The notes: a model not told the origin generated them from the letters alone. 64,000 nucleotides of DNA from Marchantia polymorpha subsp. ruderalis (GCA_037833965.1 AP031358.1:14640001-14704000), one strand, 5' to 3'; counted from the stretch's first letter, positions 12,015-24,370 are shown. Made by a program: numbers and translations.

Positions 12015-12039
12015 AACCCTAAAGCTCCTCCTAGGGTTT
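12015..12039. promoter_or_regulatory. Pair of inverted telo-boxes upstream of PNO1
   Basis: AACCCTAA at 12015-12022 on the plus strand, and TAGGGTTT (reverse of AAACCCTA) at 12032-12039, about 390 bases before the PNO1 start codon. Telo-boxes are known in plants as promoter elements common to ribosomal-protein and ribosome-biogenesis genes, so this fits the neighbour's role. The paired, inverted arrangement is seen directly; the function is inferred. Confidence 0.65.
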
Positions 12040-12408
12040 CCCGATGCGAGCAAATGTGTGAATCTCGATTCTGTGCAGTCCTTTTCCGAATGTGGAGTTT
12101 CGACCCTTCCCTGCAGAGCTGGGCGATTCATCCCAAGTTCGAGCGATAACGAGCAAAGCGGGTTCTATTTGGAGGCAGGGAATTTATCGGAGGCTTGTGT
12201 GCTCTAGTGGTGCTGTCAGCATTCAGGATTTGAGCATTGGGCTGGACTTCCAGTGACGTTCACCGCGGATTCTACAGGAGCTCGAGAGCAGCGGAGGAGG
12301 AACTTCTTCGTTTTTTCTCGACGGTGCTAGATTCGGTTCTCCAGCAGGTTTTGGCTCGAGATCAGATACAGGCATCAAGAGCTTCGTAGAGATTGAGCGG
12401 TTGTGAAC

Positions 12409-13062
12409 ATGGAAGAAACGATGATGGAGACGGAGGTGACGACGACAGAGGCAAATGGGAACGAGGTCGTTAAACCTCAATTTAAGCCTCTATCGGCTCA
12501 TGAGATGGGTGGTGGAAAATTTCAGTATAGGAAGGTTTTTGTTCCTTCTCACAGATACACGCCGCTGAAGGAGCACTGGATGGAGATTTATACTCCTGTG
12601 AACGAGCAGATGAAGATTGACATTCGGATGAACTTGAAGAATAAGAAAGTGGAGCTGAAGACCAGGAGAGACACCCCGGACGGGGGATCTTTACAGAAAT
12701 GTGCTGACTTCGTTCACGCTTATATTCTTGGATTTGACATCCAGGATGCTATCGCTCTTTTGAGACTCGATGATTTGTACGTAGAGTCTTTTGAAATTAA
12801 GGATGTGAAAACTCTGCGCGGTGAGCATTTGTCGCGTGCAATTGGCCGGCTTTCAGGAAAGGGTGGAAAGACCAAGTTCGCTATTGAGAACTCTACCCGC
12901 ACACGAATAGTTATCGCCGATCAACGAATTCACATTCTGGGTTCATTTGCCAACATTAGGGTAGCACGCGATGCACTGTGTAGTCTGATTCTAGGGTCTC
13001 CTGCCGGGAAAGTGTACTCGAAATTGAGGACAGTAGCCAGCCGAATGGCAGAGCAATTCTAG
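12409..13062 (+). CDS. PNO1: PNO1/Dim2 KH-domain ribosome assembly factor (partner of NOB1)
   Basis: Uninterrupted 217-codon frame starting at ATG 12409 (the frame is open six bases further up to a GTG, not used in eukaryotes) and ending TAG 13060-13062. PNO1 binds the 3' end of pre-18S rRNA in 90S/pre-40S particles and guides NOB1 cleavage at site D. After an acidic, threonine-rich N-terminus the body matches the family closely: FQYRKVFVPSHRYTPLKEHW, the first degenerate KH region (MNLKNKKVELKTRRDTPDGG), the connecting LQKCADFVHAYILGFDIQDA, and the C-terminal KH with AIGRLSGKGGKTKFAIEN and RIVIADQRIHILGSFANI, ending with the usual KVYSKLRTVASRM.AEQF. Length is near that of other eukaryotic PNO1 proteins. 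There are no introns. Paired telo-boxes lie upstream. Confidence 0.96.
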   Translation: MEETMMETEVTTTEANGNEVVKPQFKPLSAHEMGGGKFQYRKVFVPSHRYTPLKEHWMEIYTPVNEQMKIDIRMNLKNKKVELKTRRDTPDGGSLQKCADFVHAYILGFDIQDAIALLRLDDLYVESFEIKDVKTLRGEHLSRAIGRLSGKGGKTKFAIENSTRTRIVIADQRIHILGSFANIRVARDALCSLILGSPAGKVYSKLRTVASRMAEQF

Positions 13063-13992
13063 ACGCCATGGCAGAAATTTTGCACCATTACTTTGTAATA
13101 TGTAATATTATACTTCAAATATACCACGCGATACTGCAGCCAGAGATTCTAATCAAGGCGGATAAAGAAGATCATTTCACCTGGAAACGGTTTGCCCCTC
13201 TCGAATTGGCCCTAATTTTTTGTGAAATTGAGTCGTGTGATTTTCGTCGGTAGCCGGTTGCGAGTTTTTGTGACAGATGTTGTAATTCGATCACCAGTGT
13301 ATTCAATAAATCGGGGTTTTGCAGTCTGTGCACATAGATTGCAGACGCTTTTGCCGAAATATCTATTATCAATCTTGTGCCCAATTATTCTCCACATACA
13401 CACCTCGTGTATGAAACAAGCTGTTGTGCTTCCTTTCCATGCCTGAGCAAACAATTGTGATGTTGTGTCGTCCCTTCCTTCCGGTTAGCAGGACCTCTCT
13501 TCGAAACCTCGCCCATACTGGGAAAGTGCGTTACTGTGATGTTGTCCGTAATCGTTTTGTCTGTCGACTTTTGGCGTTGAGAACCAATTGAATTGAGGAT
13601 GTCAAAAGAATAAACGCGGTGAGTCTGATTGCCCCGCTGGAAGATTTGCATGGAGATGCTTTTAGTTGCGAAGGATGACATACTGAAGTGACTTCAGGTT
13701 GTAATTCAGTTCCGAACTACCCTTCATGCAGAAGATGCGTGGCATTCTCCTCTGGTATTCATACGAAGTTGAGCTCCCATTGTTAGCGTCCAAGTGGATC
13801 GGAAGTGAGCTCGGTGAAACTGGTCAAAGTTAGGGGATTTGGACTTCGACGAGGATGGTGGGAAGATTATTTTGAAGACCGATGCTTGGTTAGTAGATTA
13901 TTGAATACTGAACTGGAATTTAGGACGAATCACCCGACTTGAGCCTGGTTAGAGATTGACGCACTATTACAATTGGTAATGTACACTGTGGG
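13063..13992. other. PNO1 3' flank
   Basis: Probable PNO1 3' UTR followed by sequence with no recognisable gene. Short open frames on both strands overlap each other and carry no domain. 'aataaat'-type signals occur near 13310 (ttcaataaatc). Confidence 0.35.
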
Positions 13993-14056
13993 AAGGGGAA
14001 ACTTCACTTCTTAGTGGGAAGCTGGAGCCTCCCACTAAGAAGTGAAGTTTCCCCTT
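13993..14056. repeat. Perfect 27-bp inverted repeat with 10-base loop
   Basis: Arm 13993-14019 (starting aaggggaaacttcacttc, ending tagtggga) is the exact reverse complement of 14030-14056. The loop is 14020-14029. Perfect pairing stops abruptly at both arm bases. A duplication-inversion, a snap-back insertion or a small-RNA hairpin are all possible. Not within any recognised gene; it lies about 0.9 kb downstream of PNO1. Confidence 0.9.
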
Positions 14057-14099
14057 GTCATCAAGCCGGAGCTTAATGATCTGGTCCGCACTACTCCTG

Positions 14100-17000
14100 T
14101 AAACTATCGCAGTGAATCTGCGGGGTGAGCTCCCTGTTTTCATGGGCCATATATATGGGCCTCCTTGCTCATGAGAAAAGAGAAAATACGCTTTTGTTTG
14201 CTTATGCGGCTCCGAAATTATGTTGTATGCTATTTTCTGCTGTTTCTTTTAAACTTTGTTCATAACTGATCATCCGACTAAGTGTTATATGACAGAAAGT
14301 TGTAGGTAGGATGGTTTTTGCAGTAAGAGCTTCTACTTATGTGCTTTTGCTGGTGATGGTTTCTTAGTTTCATCCTCAAGGACCTTCGAATGTTCGTTGC
14401 CTGCACTAGTATTTGCACACACACCGCTTCCATCTCATAAATGTCTTAATCTCTGTCTATGTGAATGCGTCTGGTTTATTGTTCGAACGTTTTAGCTATG
14501 TTTGTGTCGCTCATACTTTTTGTGGAAATTGGTGGCAGGCAGGGAAACGTTGAGTGGCAGGAGGAAAGTAGAAACACTCATGGTGGAACAGAGGGCTGCC
14601 ATGAAGACACGTTGGGATATTTGAAATTTGCTGTAATTATTCGGATCAGATGTATAAATTCCTTAGCGCTCTAAGCGAGTTTGGTAGTTATCTATTTGAT
14701 CTATACTCCTTGAGTGATGTACTGGACCAATTTCTCCATTGACATTCGCCAAAGTTGTCGGGTTCCCCAGTTTCTCAGCTGCGAGTTCTTTACAAGATGC
14801 TTTAATGCATCAAGGCCACCTCCGATTGAAACTTCTATTGCCGCCACTGCGTTTGCAACAATCCCTTAAGTTGAACTCGAAGGAGATGGAATCTGTCAAA
14901 TATCTGGTACGTTTTCCTTTTGCGTTTCCGTATTTTACTTTCTCCCCTAGGTGCATATTCATCGTTCCATGTTGAATTGTGTTCGCTCTTTGTGTACATG
15001 GGTCAGAACCTCATCCAAAACTTAACATTGTCTCAAATTCGAAGACGTGAGACAAGGGCGAACTATGGACAAAGAATGTCAGGTGGTTTTCTGATCAACC
15101 TTTGCAGAAAAAATTTGACGCAAGTTTTGGGCATAGACGAATTAGAAACTAAGGCTCGCTTGTAGGTTCGAAGAATGTTTGTTCTTGATCCTATCGGTGT
15201 CACTTTCCTCTTGTTATCACACATCAGTCCCTTGTACATCCACAACGGCGTGTCATGGAGTATAAGTTACTAAAAAAATTGCCTTGTGGGTTGACTTTCT
15301 AAATAGCGTTCGTGTTCCTCTTGAAGCCTTTCGTTAGATATTTCTTTCAGAAGACCTCAACCCTCAGTAGGAACTTCAGTGCGAAACCTCGTCTCTCTGT
15401 TTCAAAAATCTCCTCTCACAGGAAACTATCACTCTTGTGGCTCGTTTCTGCTCCAGCTTCTCTCTTTTCCGTTTACTTCTGGAAGTCATTCTCTGCCTGC
15501 TCAGAGGAAGTATCGTGCACTTTTCACTTCTCGTTGGGTGTAAGCTTATCTGTATGTTTATCTACTATATATTCTGCCCTGTTCTTGTATAGACTGCTAA
15601 TCCTTGAATGCTGCACTGCGTACTGTCGTCCTTCGGGCAATGCAAACAATTTAACCTGTCAGGTATAGTACGTCAATGGGTAAGTGTCAATCAAGTCAAG
15701 CTGTTACACCCTCTAGCATATCCTTTTCCTTCATAGGCAGATGGTGCTAGGCGATATTTTTAACAGGTATGCCCAACAGCTATCGATTTGTCTTTGTTTT
15801 GTTGGGTTCCGAGTGATTTTCAACACCCGGCGGTCCATTGAAGATATTCATCCACCTCGGTATGTACATGAAGCATTAGACTTTATGTGCTGTTGGCGGA
15901 TTTCTAAAACGTATTATGTCGAGTTCATATATGTTGCACCTTCTGTTACCAGCGCAGTTCACCAATGTTGATGTTTCTCAGTTATCGGTTGATTCACACG
16001 AAGCAAAAAAAACTGGATTCTAAATTTAAGTCAGACTTGCAATCTCTTCTTCGTTTGATGTAGGGCAGTTGCCTGCCAGTTAAGTCGCAATTGATGTCTC
16101 GAACGTCAAATTAAAGTGTATCTTTGCTATACCCCTTTGATAATCCTTCACTCGCTTTTCAGGTTTGATGGAAGTCAGAATTGCAGATGAAACTTTCAGT
16201 CTATTCTACAAACATGTTCTAGTACCAGGATCAAATGAGAAAATGGTCGTGTCCTGAGAAACAACGAAAATGTTGTTACAAAGACTTTTCGGTGATCTGT
16301 GTCTTAACGCTGAAAGTATCAAGTAGATATATTCAAAGCTGAGAATGACATAAATTTTCTCCACTGCATCCCTTCTATTTGAACCATCACGCTTCTCAAT
16401 ACTATGTCGAATAGATGATTGACTAAACTATCGTAAGTATACATTGAACTGAGGGTACCATCCAGCTATCAAACAAAATGATTTCTCCTGTGTAGGATAC
16501 AATATGAAGATTGGAGAGGAGGTATTCAATAAGTAGTGATGAAATTAGCTTCAACATTCAAAGAGTGTACGACGACATTGGTTTGGTTAAGAATAGTCAT
16601 TCAAGAATAACATCATTGAATTGATGCTCCATATAACAATATGGAGCATCCTGAATGCGTTTGAAGATAATTTAGAGGAAAGATGAAAGTCAACGTAAAC
16701 TAAATCCGTAATACTCAACTGAAGCAGTTAAAGTAAAATCAAGTAGTAAACCTAAGTTTATGATGAAGTCGTTCTTCAAATGTATGATGACGCAATAGAT
16801 CAAAGTATTAAGGTGTAAAACTAATGTGTATGTGAGAGGTCCAAGATGTGTGAATTCAAACTCATATATCACATTTGAAATCTTCGATACACGATTTTGT
16901 CCAGAAATGAACTCATTACATGTCTATTCGTTCAAGCATCAGGTCTGATTGTAAAGAATTAAAAATTAGCCACGTAGGTTATATTGTCATGTGGAGTGCT

Positions 17001-18240
17001 TAGTTTGACGAAAAAATATCTTCTCCATATCTTATCTAAAATCTGGCAAGAATACCACAAAAGTAATTTAATGTCGTGGATACATAACTTTCATGTCGCT
17101 TTTATCGAAACAAATGAAGTTCACTAGATAATTATAACGTACATTGTTTTGGTTTTTATGAAGTTCACTTTGATACATTGAAATTGCACTCTTTCACTAT
17201 TTCTATGTCTGACTTCAAGGAAAATAAACGTCAAAATAATGTTTGAATCTTTGTATACTAGACGATTTCGACTGATAAAATATAACTTATATTTTATCAC
17301 TTTAACTTATATTTTATATAACTTATAACTTATTTTATATTTTAACCTTAGATTTATTATATTACATAAGAAATCTCAGATTGTCCAGCAGTGTAATCTA
17401 TAATAAGTTTATTCAGAACTGTGTAATTCTTGTAACTTCACGAAAAATGACACTGACTTTTTTTCATGGTTTTCATTTTATAAGAGAAATGTAAAACTAT
17501 GTTATGTATCCAATCAAATGATTTTGCTTGAAATTTAGATAATTGTCACATAATTTAGAAACAAAAGTTAAACCTAAGATTGTGTTACAACAGATTTCAC
17601 GATATAAATGAAAGATTTTCAGTTATTACTATAAATAATATTTTGAAATTAGATAATTCCATGTTGAAAGTTAATAGTATTAAAGACATGAATTTTCTAT
17701 TGATCATTTAGAATAAAATTGTGTATCATGAAAGTATGTACAGTTTTAGAATCTTTTATATAATACCGGGGTAAGTTTTTTAGCACAAATAAATTTTAAA
17801 AGAAAAATATAATTAAATACTTTCATTCATCTAAAGAAATCAATCAGCATCGAAAAAAGAGTATTTATCCTCATGTGAAACAAATTTAACAGCTCTTAAT
17901 CATCATCATGAAGTACGATAGAGCTTCTTGTGTCTTGATATCTATGGAGTTATACGAATTAATATTCGGGAAAAAATATATTATAAATTTAATTATGTAA
18001 AATTATGAGTATAAATTAAGAGTCGAAATTTTTTTGGTGAAGATAAATGGTCAACAACGGAAGACTAGGCTTAATTTTCGCCTTAATGTGTGTTCCACTG
18101 TAGGAACTTATAAGACTTGAAACACGCTAAATAATGCTCTTTGTTGACATTTCCATAGAACTCTTGACTATGCTGCTGGGAATTTCCTTCTCGAGGACGC
18201 CATACGGATGTCATAGGCCACTCCTGTGAACGGATCATAA
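14100..18240. other. Gene-poor AT-rich spacer
   Basis: No supported gene. A run of open frames on the plus strand at 14.4-15.7 kb (each below 120 codons) shows no domain and no consistent splice chain. The part from about 16.0 to 18.2 kb is strongly AT-rich, with near-repeats of 'aacttatattttat' around 17285-17340 and a 12-bp hairpin at 16623-16650. Confidence 0.45.
16623..16650. repeat. Perfect 12-bp hairpin, 4-base loop
   Basis: GATGCTCCATAT (16623-16634) and ATATGGAGCATC (16639-16650) are exact reverse complements around the loop AACA. Isolated in AT-rich spacer; role unknown. Confidence 0.8.
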
Positions 18241-19310
18241 CTTGTTCTATTTACATTTACTGGACTCGCGAGTCCGAGTCAACGGATGCAAAGGATGCAA
18301 ATGGCGATTCCCCGTCCATTCAAGCAGACAGAGACTACAGTTGGACTGTGCAACTGCGTCCAGCTGATGATAACTGCAAACCCGAGAATCACATCAAGGC
18401 CCCCCGTACCGCACGGTGACCTCCTCCCGGTGCCATAAACCCGAAGTCGACTGTACCGAGGAAACTCCAGACTGTAACGGACGAGAAACCGGCAAGAGAC
18501 CACGATCGCGACAAAGCGTGCGTCGTCCTGTTGAGGTCGGACCCTCGGTCGCCCGTCGTTCGGACTCGTTCCGGTCTACCGTGACCGGGCGGGCTCGGTC
18601 ACCGTGGCGGTAGTAAGTAAGTGAGTGAGTGAGTAAGGAAGGAAGGAAGGAAGGAAGGAAGGAAGTCTGAGCCGGGAGATCACCACGTAGGTCCCACGCG
18701 CTTGGCCACTGTGGGGAACCAGAGTTCGTGGTAAAGCCGGGAGGCCGCCGGATGCCCACGTGTACGCACCCCGTGCTGCTGGCGCTGACGCCGCGAGCTG
18801 AGAAGGGACTTGGGGCGCTGCCACGGACTTGCCCGAAATGGCCTGGGACAGTAGTGGCGGGGCGGGAGCGACCCCCAAGTATGGCCAACCAGAGGAGCTT
18901 CGTGCCACGAGTCCGGCACGAATCGGGCCACTGGCACGACTTATCCGGCGACGGGCCTAACGACGGATTCGCATCCTCAGTCTCAGGGACGCCAGCGCTG
19001 CTGGGCCCCAGGAGGTGCAGCTGCGTCTCGAGGCTCCCTGCGCCGTCGGTCGCGCCCTCCGCAGGCGACCTTCTTCCCGTGGCCCCTGGCCTCACAACAG
19101 TCGCGTCACAGTGCAAGCTTTGTCGCGAGGGGCGACGGGCGATCCATCATCCCCTCACTGCCCGCGTGAATAGGCTGCGACGAGGTCCGCCCCCCCGTCC
19201 TTCCAACTACAGGCTCAGGGACAGGCCCTTCTCGATGGCGCGAGGTCGAGGCATCTGCAGGCAGTCCAGACAACGACGAAGCAGAATAGAGTTACGTGAA
19301 GAGCATCACT
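18240..19310. other. GC-rich island in AT-rich spacer
   Basis: About 1.07 kb of GC- and CpG-rich DNA with sharp edges against AT-rich flanks. Long open frames occur on both strands (up to 240 codons) but are low in recognisable motif content and overlap each other, as expected from high GC. It includes a GTGA/AAGG microsatellite at 18611-18664. It could be a CpG island or unannotated promoter, a degraded GC-rich repeat, or a non-coding RNA locus; the sequence does not decide. Confidence 0.5.
18611..18664. repeat. GTGA and AAGG tetranucleotide microsatellite
   Basis: A short (GTGA)n run passes directly into (GGAA)n up to about 18664, inside the GC-rich island. Confidence 0.9.
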
Positions 19311-19379
19311 CGCATCTCCGGAGGAAGCTCGCGTGGACATATAAATATTCCAGAATTAAGATATATGAATGACTTCCTT

Positions 19380-22260
19380 CCGAGGGATCGTTCGAGGCGA
19401 CAGAGATATGTGAAGTGTTGTGATTGATGACCCGGGAACGCAAGCGCAGGCACAAAGAGTCGATGATTTGACTCATCGCATCTCAGCCTCAGAGCGACTT
19501 CTGAGCAGAACAAACAGAGTAAATAATTTAAAGTATATACTGCTTCGAATTGTAGAGTTTCTGGGGTTACTAAGATAAACATTATCGTTCAAGACATTGA
19601 TGGTGCTTAGCAGATTGTTGCAATCAAGGGTTTCCTGAAAGACAAACATTAAAGTTATCTGCAATCAATCGGCTCATTCTCTCTTGAGTTTGACTCGCAC
19701 ATGGCAGAACCTACTCCTCGTGAATGTCACACGTAAATTTAAGGCTTTGTCTTGATCAGTACTCGAAAATGTAAGATGTCTTGGATGCGTGCTGCATTAA
19801 ATACCTCTTCTGTAGGATATGCTTAGTACTGCATTGAAATTTGAGCTCGTACGACAAAACTTTCACAAAACACAGGAGGAAGATTTGTGAAGGCAAAATG
19901 GTACATTTTAGCATGCCTCTCGATGTTTCGTATCATTCGAGATTTCAGGCCTTAGTGTTCCATTACTATACACACGGCATAACTGTGTGAAAAACCACAA
20001 GGTATAATTGAAGAAAACCAGCATACCCTCTCGGGGATGTTTTGATTTACATGACATTGAATCTGAACAAGAAGATGTGTCTGCAATGATGGGATTGCAA
20101 GTAAAAATATGTTCTGCCTTCGTTGCTATATGATCTAAAACCTCCAAGTTCGTCACTGTCCATCCTCCTTGAATCAACTGTTCTGACTGAGCACAATATG
20201 ATAGAAACCTTTCTCAGATATAGAGTTTGAAGAAAAAGTGAACTCTACAAACGCATAAAACAAATGCAAAGAATAGACGTGGATTTTCAAATGGGAATGT
20301 TCATGAGACAGTTGCATGGTCACCATACACTGTCAAAGGCCATGAGGTCTTCGAATGATAAATCCAGTGCCGCATCAACTCATCAGACTAACACGAAGCA
20401 TAGTTGCTGGAACATGCTTCGAGAGAAGTTAGCGCCACCAAACACATTCTGGGTGTTTTGATTCCCTTGTCTCTCATGTTTGCACAGACTTCTTTCCTAG
20501 TAATCTAAGGCGGGGATTCCTCATGTTTTTGTCTAGTTAGTGATTCATACAAAGAAGAAGGCTATACCTCTACAAATCTTACAAAATTATCCGTTATTCC
20601 AAATCACCAATTACTCACTGCCTTGTTGGGACTAATCGTCCGACCAGATTGGTATATAGGCACCAAAAGCATATAATATGGGCCCTAAAGTGTACCATGT
20701 GCAACTCGAGGAAAAGGATAGAGATTATTTGGGATGTAAGCATGTTCTTACTCCTATCGGAATGCACAGCATGGCTAAATTTGAGATTTGCACCATAGCT
20801 TCTCTATTTAAAGAGTCTGATTTACAAAAATTCAGCTCTTATAATTAGCTGAGAAGAAGAAACTACGAAGTGCACGTTCTCACAAAGTAAAAACTTGATC
20901 AGTCCTCTCCTGAGTTTCACACAAGAGTAACCTCTTACCAACATAAACGCATGACAAGTTGTATCATAGTGTAAGTTCCAGTAATTTTCTCGACCTGAAT
21001 CCTTCAATTTAGAGTCTAGAATATATGTGCTTGTATAATATCAAGGTTGTTTGCAAAATAATATTTTAAGGTAAGCACAACTTACTGGAAAATAAACGTT
21101 CACGCTTGAAAATACAACTTCGAAGCTCAAGAGAGGAAGATCTACATTTTAGGTTCTAAGAACGATAAAATATTACACTGGATTCGATAGAATATCACTC
21201 ATAGTTACAATTTAAAATGAGATTTTGAATGAATTTTTTTTTAATGGTCTTCAATTGATATGATTCAGGAAACGAATCAACTGTACTTGAGGATAGTTCG
21301 CTTTGAGTGTATATAGAAATTTGATGAAAAATACCGAGAACTTATTTCACAATTCATTCTGCAACAAATAACAAATCTTACTTAAATGAAATTAGTGCTA
21401 AAACAGGTCGGAATCCTCCGGAATGCTCTTTGGTTTAGAAAAAATTCCCCGATTTCTGATTCACAAGATTAGGATGTCCTATCATCAATGGTGATAGAAT
21501 AGACACTAGGTAAATAATAATCTTATATGCATAAGAAAATAAATTTACTATAAATATATATACTCAAAAATTTGACATCTTCGAGATTGTTAATATGTAA
21601 CAAAATCCAGCCAAGAATGTAATGGCATTAATGACCAAGTTTTCAACACCTGTTACTATTTTGGACTTTTTGACCACACATTATGAATTGAAAATTCGAA
21701 GTAGTTCGCATCTTTCTCTTTAAACGCTTACTATTTACTGCATATCGTTTGACTTAAAACCTGAATAATCTCCGTCATGCTATAACTATCTCAAGAAAGT
21801 CTGCTCTTTCTCGATGTAATTAATTTTGTCATTAAACAGAAGTAAATATTCTTCCTTTCACATGCATCTCCTAAGTAATTATCTTGACATCAAAGTGAAG
21901 GCATCTTCTCCTCTCTCTCACTGCGCTTTCATTATCAGATATTAATATTTCCTATTCCTATTCTGTCAGGTTAGTTTTTGTTGCTAGCTTTCAACATTTT
22001 ATCGCTTCACTCCCGTCCCCAGCCAGGAACGAGATCAGGAAAATGGAGATACGGAATAGCGTATACAGAATTTTAAACAGTGACAGAGAATACACAGAAC
22101 AAAATAGGTACGGGGTGGAATTCGAAGCAACTATGGATCGCGTGTCCGAGAGCGCCACGGTGTGGGGGACATATACATAACAAGGAACGAGCAGAGCCGG
22201 AAGAAGTCGTCCCGTTATATTAAGATCGACGTCATACGATGAACCAGGAATAGACGGCAT
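19380..22260. other. AT-rich spacer, no gene seen
   Basis: Only short open frames with no domain on either strand. No tRNA- or rRNA-like segment was recognised and no long repeat was seen. Confidence 0.5.
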
Positions 22261-23560
22261 AAAAAGTCAACCTCTCTGACAGTCAGATCCTCGCCAAATA
22301 GTTAGTGGGGAGCCAAAAATACGCAGTTCGGTGAAAGTAGCTGGGCCGCTATGTCGCTGTTGCTCCAGTGAGCTCGACAGAGGGAGCTGTACAGTTAGTT
22401 CCTCACGGGCCTGGAACTCCGCGACCGACTTTTACCCGCCAGATTAGACAAGGCTCACGTCGGATAAACTCCTGGCGACATTCAGGGGGCCCGCTATAAC
22501 TTCCCACGAGGGCAGCATCCCGAGGGCTGCATGGAGCCCTCCCGGCCGTAGATGCGCTTCATCTGACGGATCCATCCGATTTCTTCGAGTCAAACGTACC
22601 CACGAACTTGGTGATGGTTGGGGCGGGTATTTACTCGGCTTTCAACTGACTACCTCAGAGACGCGGGAAGACGTTTTCCCGTTCGCCGGTAAAGTGGACG
22701 GCGTCGATCCCGTTGGGAAGGAGAGATCTCTGGAAACGGTTGGGAGGAGGGGAGAGTTTAGGAGAGGACCGCACGGTGCTGTGGGAGAATCGGGCCAAAG
22801 AATGGAAGGGAGGAGGAAATTAGAGAAGGACGGAGAATGAGGGCGGATCGTTAGGAAGTCCTAAAGCTTCACAGGATGTTGGAGGAAAGGCTTCGCCGAG
22901 TCCTTCCCCCCGACGCAGTCCTTACCGGCGACCACGACGACGAGAGAAGTGTTATCCTTCGAACTGACTTGGCGCGATGCCACATCGGCATGGCGAATCT
23001 TGAGAGCGACGGGCGGCCCCGCTCTCCGATCCATCCGAGTCATCACACCCGATGTCCTCCTCACTCCCGCCACGCCACGGAGTAACGGCCGTACCCTCAC
23101 CCCATTGGGCGAACGTCTACCTCAGCATCCCAACGCGGTCGACGTCGAACCGTGTGGCGTCCACTTGGCAACGTCGTCGCCGATGGGAGTGGTCCAGAGC
23201 CCAGTTCCTGTCCCCGGCCGGGAAGAGAAAACTGCCCCCTCGGCTCGAAGGTTGCGTCGGATCCGCCAGAGCGTACCTCCAATGGAGGCCCGGGTCGTGC
23301 CCTTGTGGGGCCGGGAGGGGAGAGACAGAGAGAGTTGCGTTTGGTATGAGGAAATGGTCGCGCTGGAAAACGAGTGAAGAAAAGCAAGAGCACCGTGGAC
23401 GCAGTAGTGATGGCGACTGAAGTCCAGGAGAACGGAGTGGAAACGAACACTCCGGGAGAGACGTGATTGGAATTTGCCTGGCTCATGACGGGTGTAGCGC
23501 GAGGAGCGCGAGGATCGCGAGGGAGGAAATCGTAGCAGTCAGGGGAGAAATCAGAAGGGG
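22260..23560. other. Second GC-rich island
   Basis: About 1.3 kb of GC-rich, CpG-rich DNA after the AT-rich spacer, with overlapping open frames on both strands (up to 142 codons) and no recognisable protein. It lies roughly 2-3 kb upstream of the AGC kinase start and may be its promoter region or a separate non-coding locus. Confidence 0.4.
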
Positions 23561-23704
23561 TGGTACGATGGAGGAAAGCTCAGAGATTTTCTGACTTCCT
23601 GAAGCAGCTGCGCGAATGGCGAGGGTGGGGCGGGGAGGAGTAGAAACTGAGGAATGCAGCTGAGGGCCTGCAGTAGCGGAAGCACTGTAGGAAGGGGAGC
23701 ACAG

Positions 23705-23714
<10 letters not shown>

Positions 23715-23772
<58 letters not shown>
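23715..23772. repeat. (AG)n microsatellite
   Basis: About 29 uninterrupted AG units directly following a short (CA)n run at 23706-23714. It lies about 1.7 kb upstream of the kinase start codon. Confidence 0.97.
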
Positions 23773-23777
<5 letters not shown>

Positions 23778-24054
23778 GGTGGGGGCGAGGGATTGGGGGT
23801 TTTGCTGAGGGGAAGGGCAAATCAGACAAGGAACAAAATAGTTGGAGGAAGAGGGGGAGAGATATGTTTGCTGAGAGGTGAGAGGCTGGCTGGCTGGCTG
23901 GCTGGGTAGCAGTACTGGTGCAGAAGGAAGAAAGCAGGCAGCGCTTGTTGGGGGAAAATGATTGCTGCAGGATATCGATGTGCTGATGCGAAAGCCGAAG
24001 CAGTAGCAGCCGTGCAGGAAGATACTGCAAGCATTATGTCCATCCAAACCGCCT

Positions 24055-24370
24055 TCGTCGTCGTCGTCGTCGCTGCTGCTGCTGCTGCTGTAGACTTGTC
24101 TGTCTCAACTTCCTCTCCTCGCCACCTCCTCTGGTTCACAATCTGAGCGCAACAGTCGTTCATTGCTTCCTCCCAAGTTCGGATCGCATCACTTGTCTTC
24201 GTAGCAAGCGCTCCCCTCTCCTCCCACATTCTCCTCCTCCTCCTCCTCCTCCTCCTCCTCTTCTCCCGTCTCGTCTCCTCCCCGTCCGTCCCTCTCTCCT
24301 CTCCCCTCCCCTTCCTCTCTCCCTCTCTCTCTCTCTCTCCCTCTCTCCCTCTCTCCCTCTCTCCCTTCTT
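24055..24370. repeat. Cluster of simple repeats (CGT, GCT, CTC, CT)
   Basis: (CGT)n/(GCT)n at about 24055-24091, (CTC)n at about 24229-24261 and a pyrimidine-rich CT/CCCT tract at about 24295-24365. They produce spurious Arg/Glu, Ser/Leu or Ala runs if translated. The position fits the promoter or 5' leader of the downstream kinase. Confidence 0.9.

Larger units (their letters stand above)
10890..12400. other. Divergent intergenic region between RADA and PNO1
   Basis: About 1.5 kb separating two head-to-head genes. The RADA side (10.9-11.2 kb) is GC- and CpG-rich and gives long but meaningless open frames on both strands. The middle (11.3-11.7 kb) is AT-rich and holds a stem-loop at 11577-11624. 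The PNO1 side carries two inverted telo-box motifs at 12015-12039 and the PNO1 5' UTR. No additional gene is supported. Confidence 0.6.

Noticed and set aside
14739-15668. Possible multi-exon gene downstream of PNO1
   Set aside because: Short frames could be chained only by assuming weak splice sites; the peptides are unlike any family I know.
18394-19372. Overlapping 214- and 240-codon open frames on opposite strands
   Set aside because: GC-rich island without domains or splice context; neither strand has a distinguishable coding signature.
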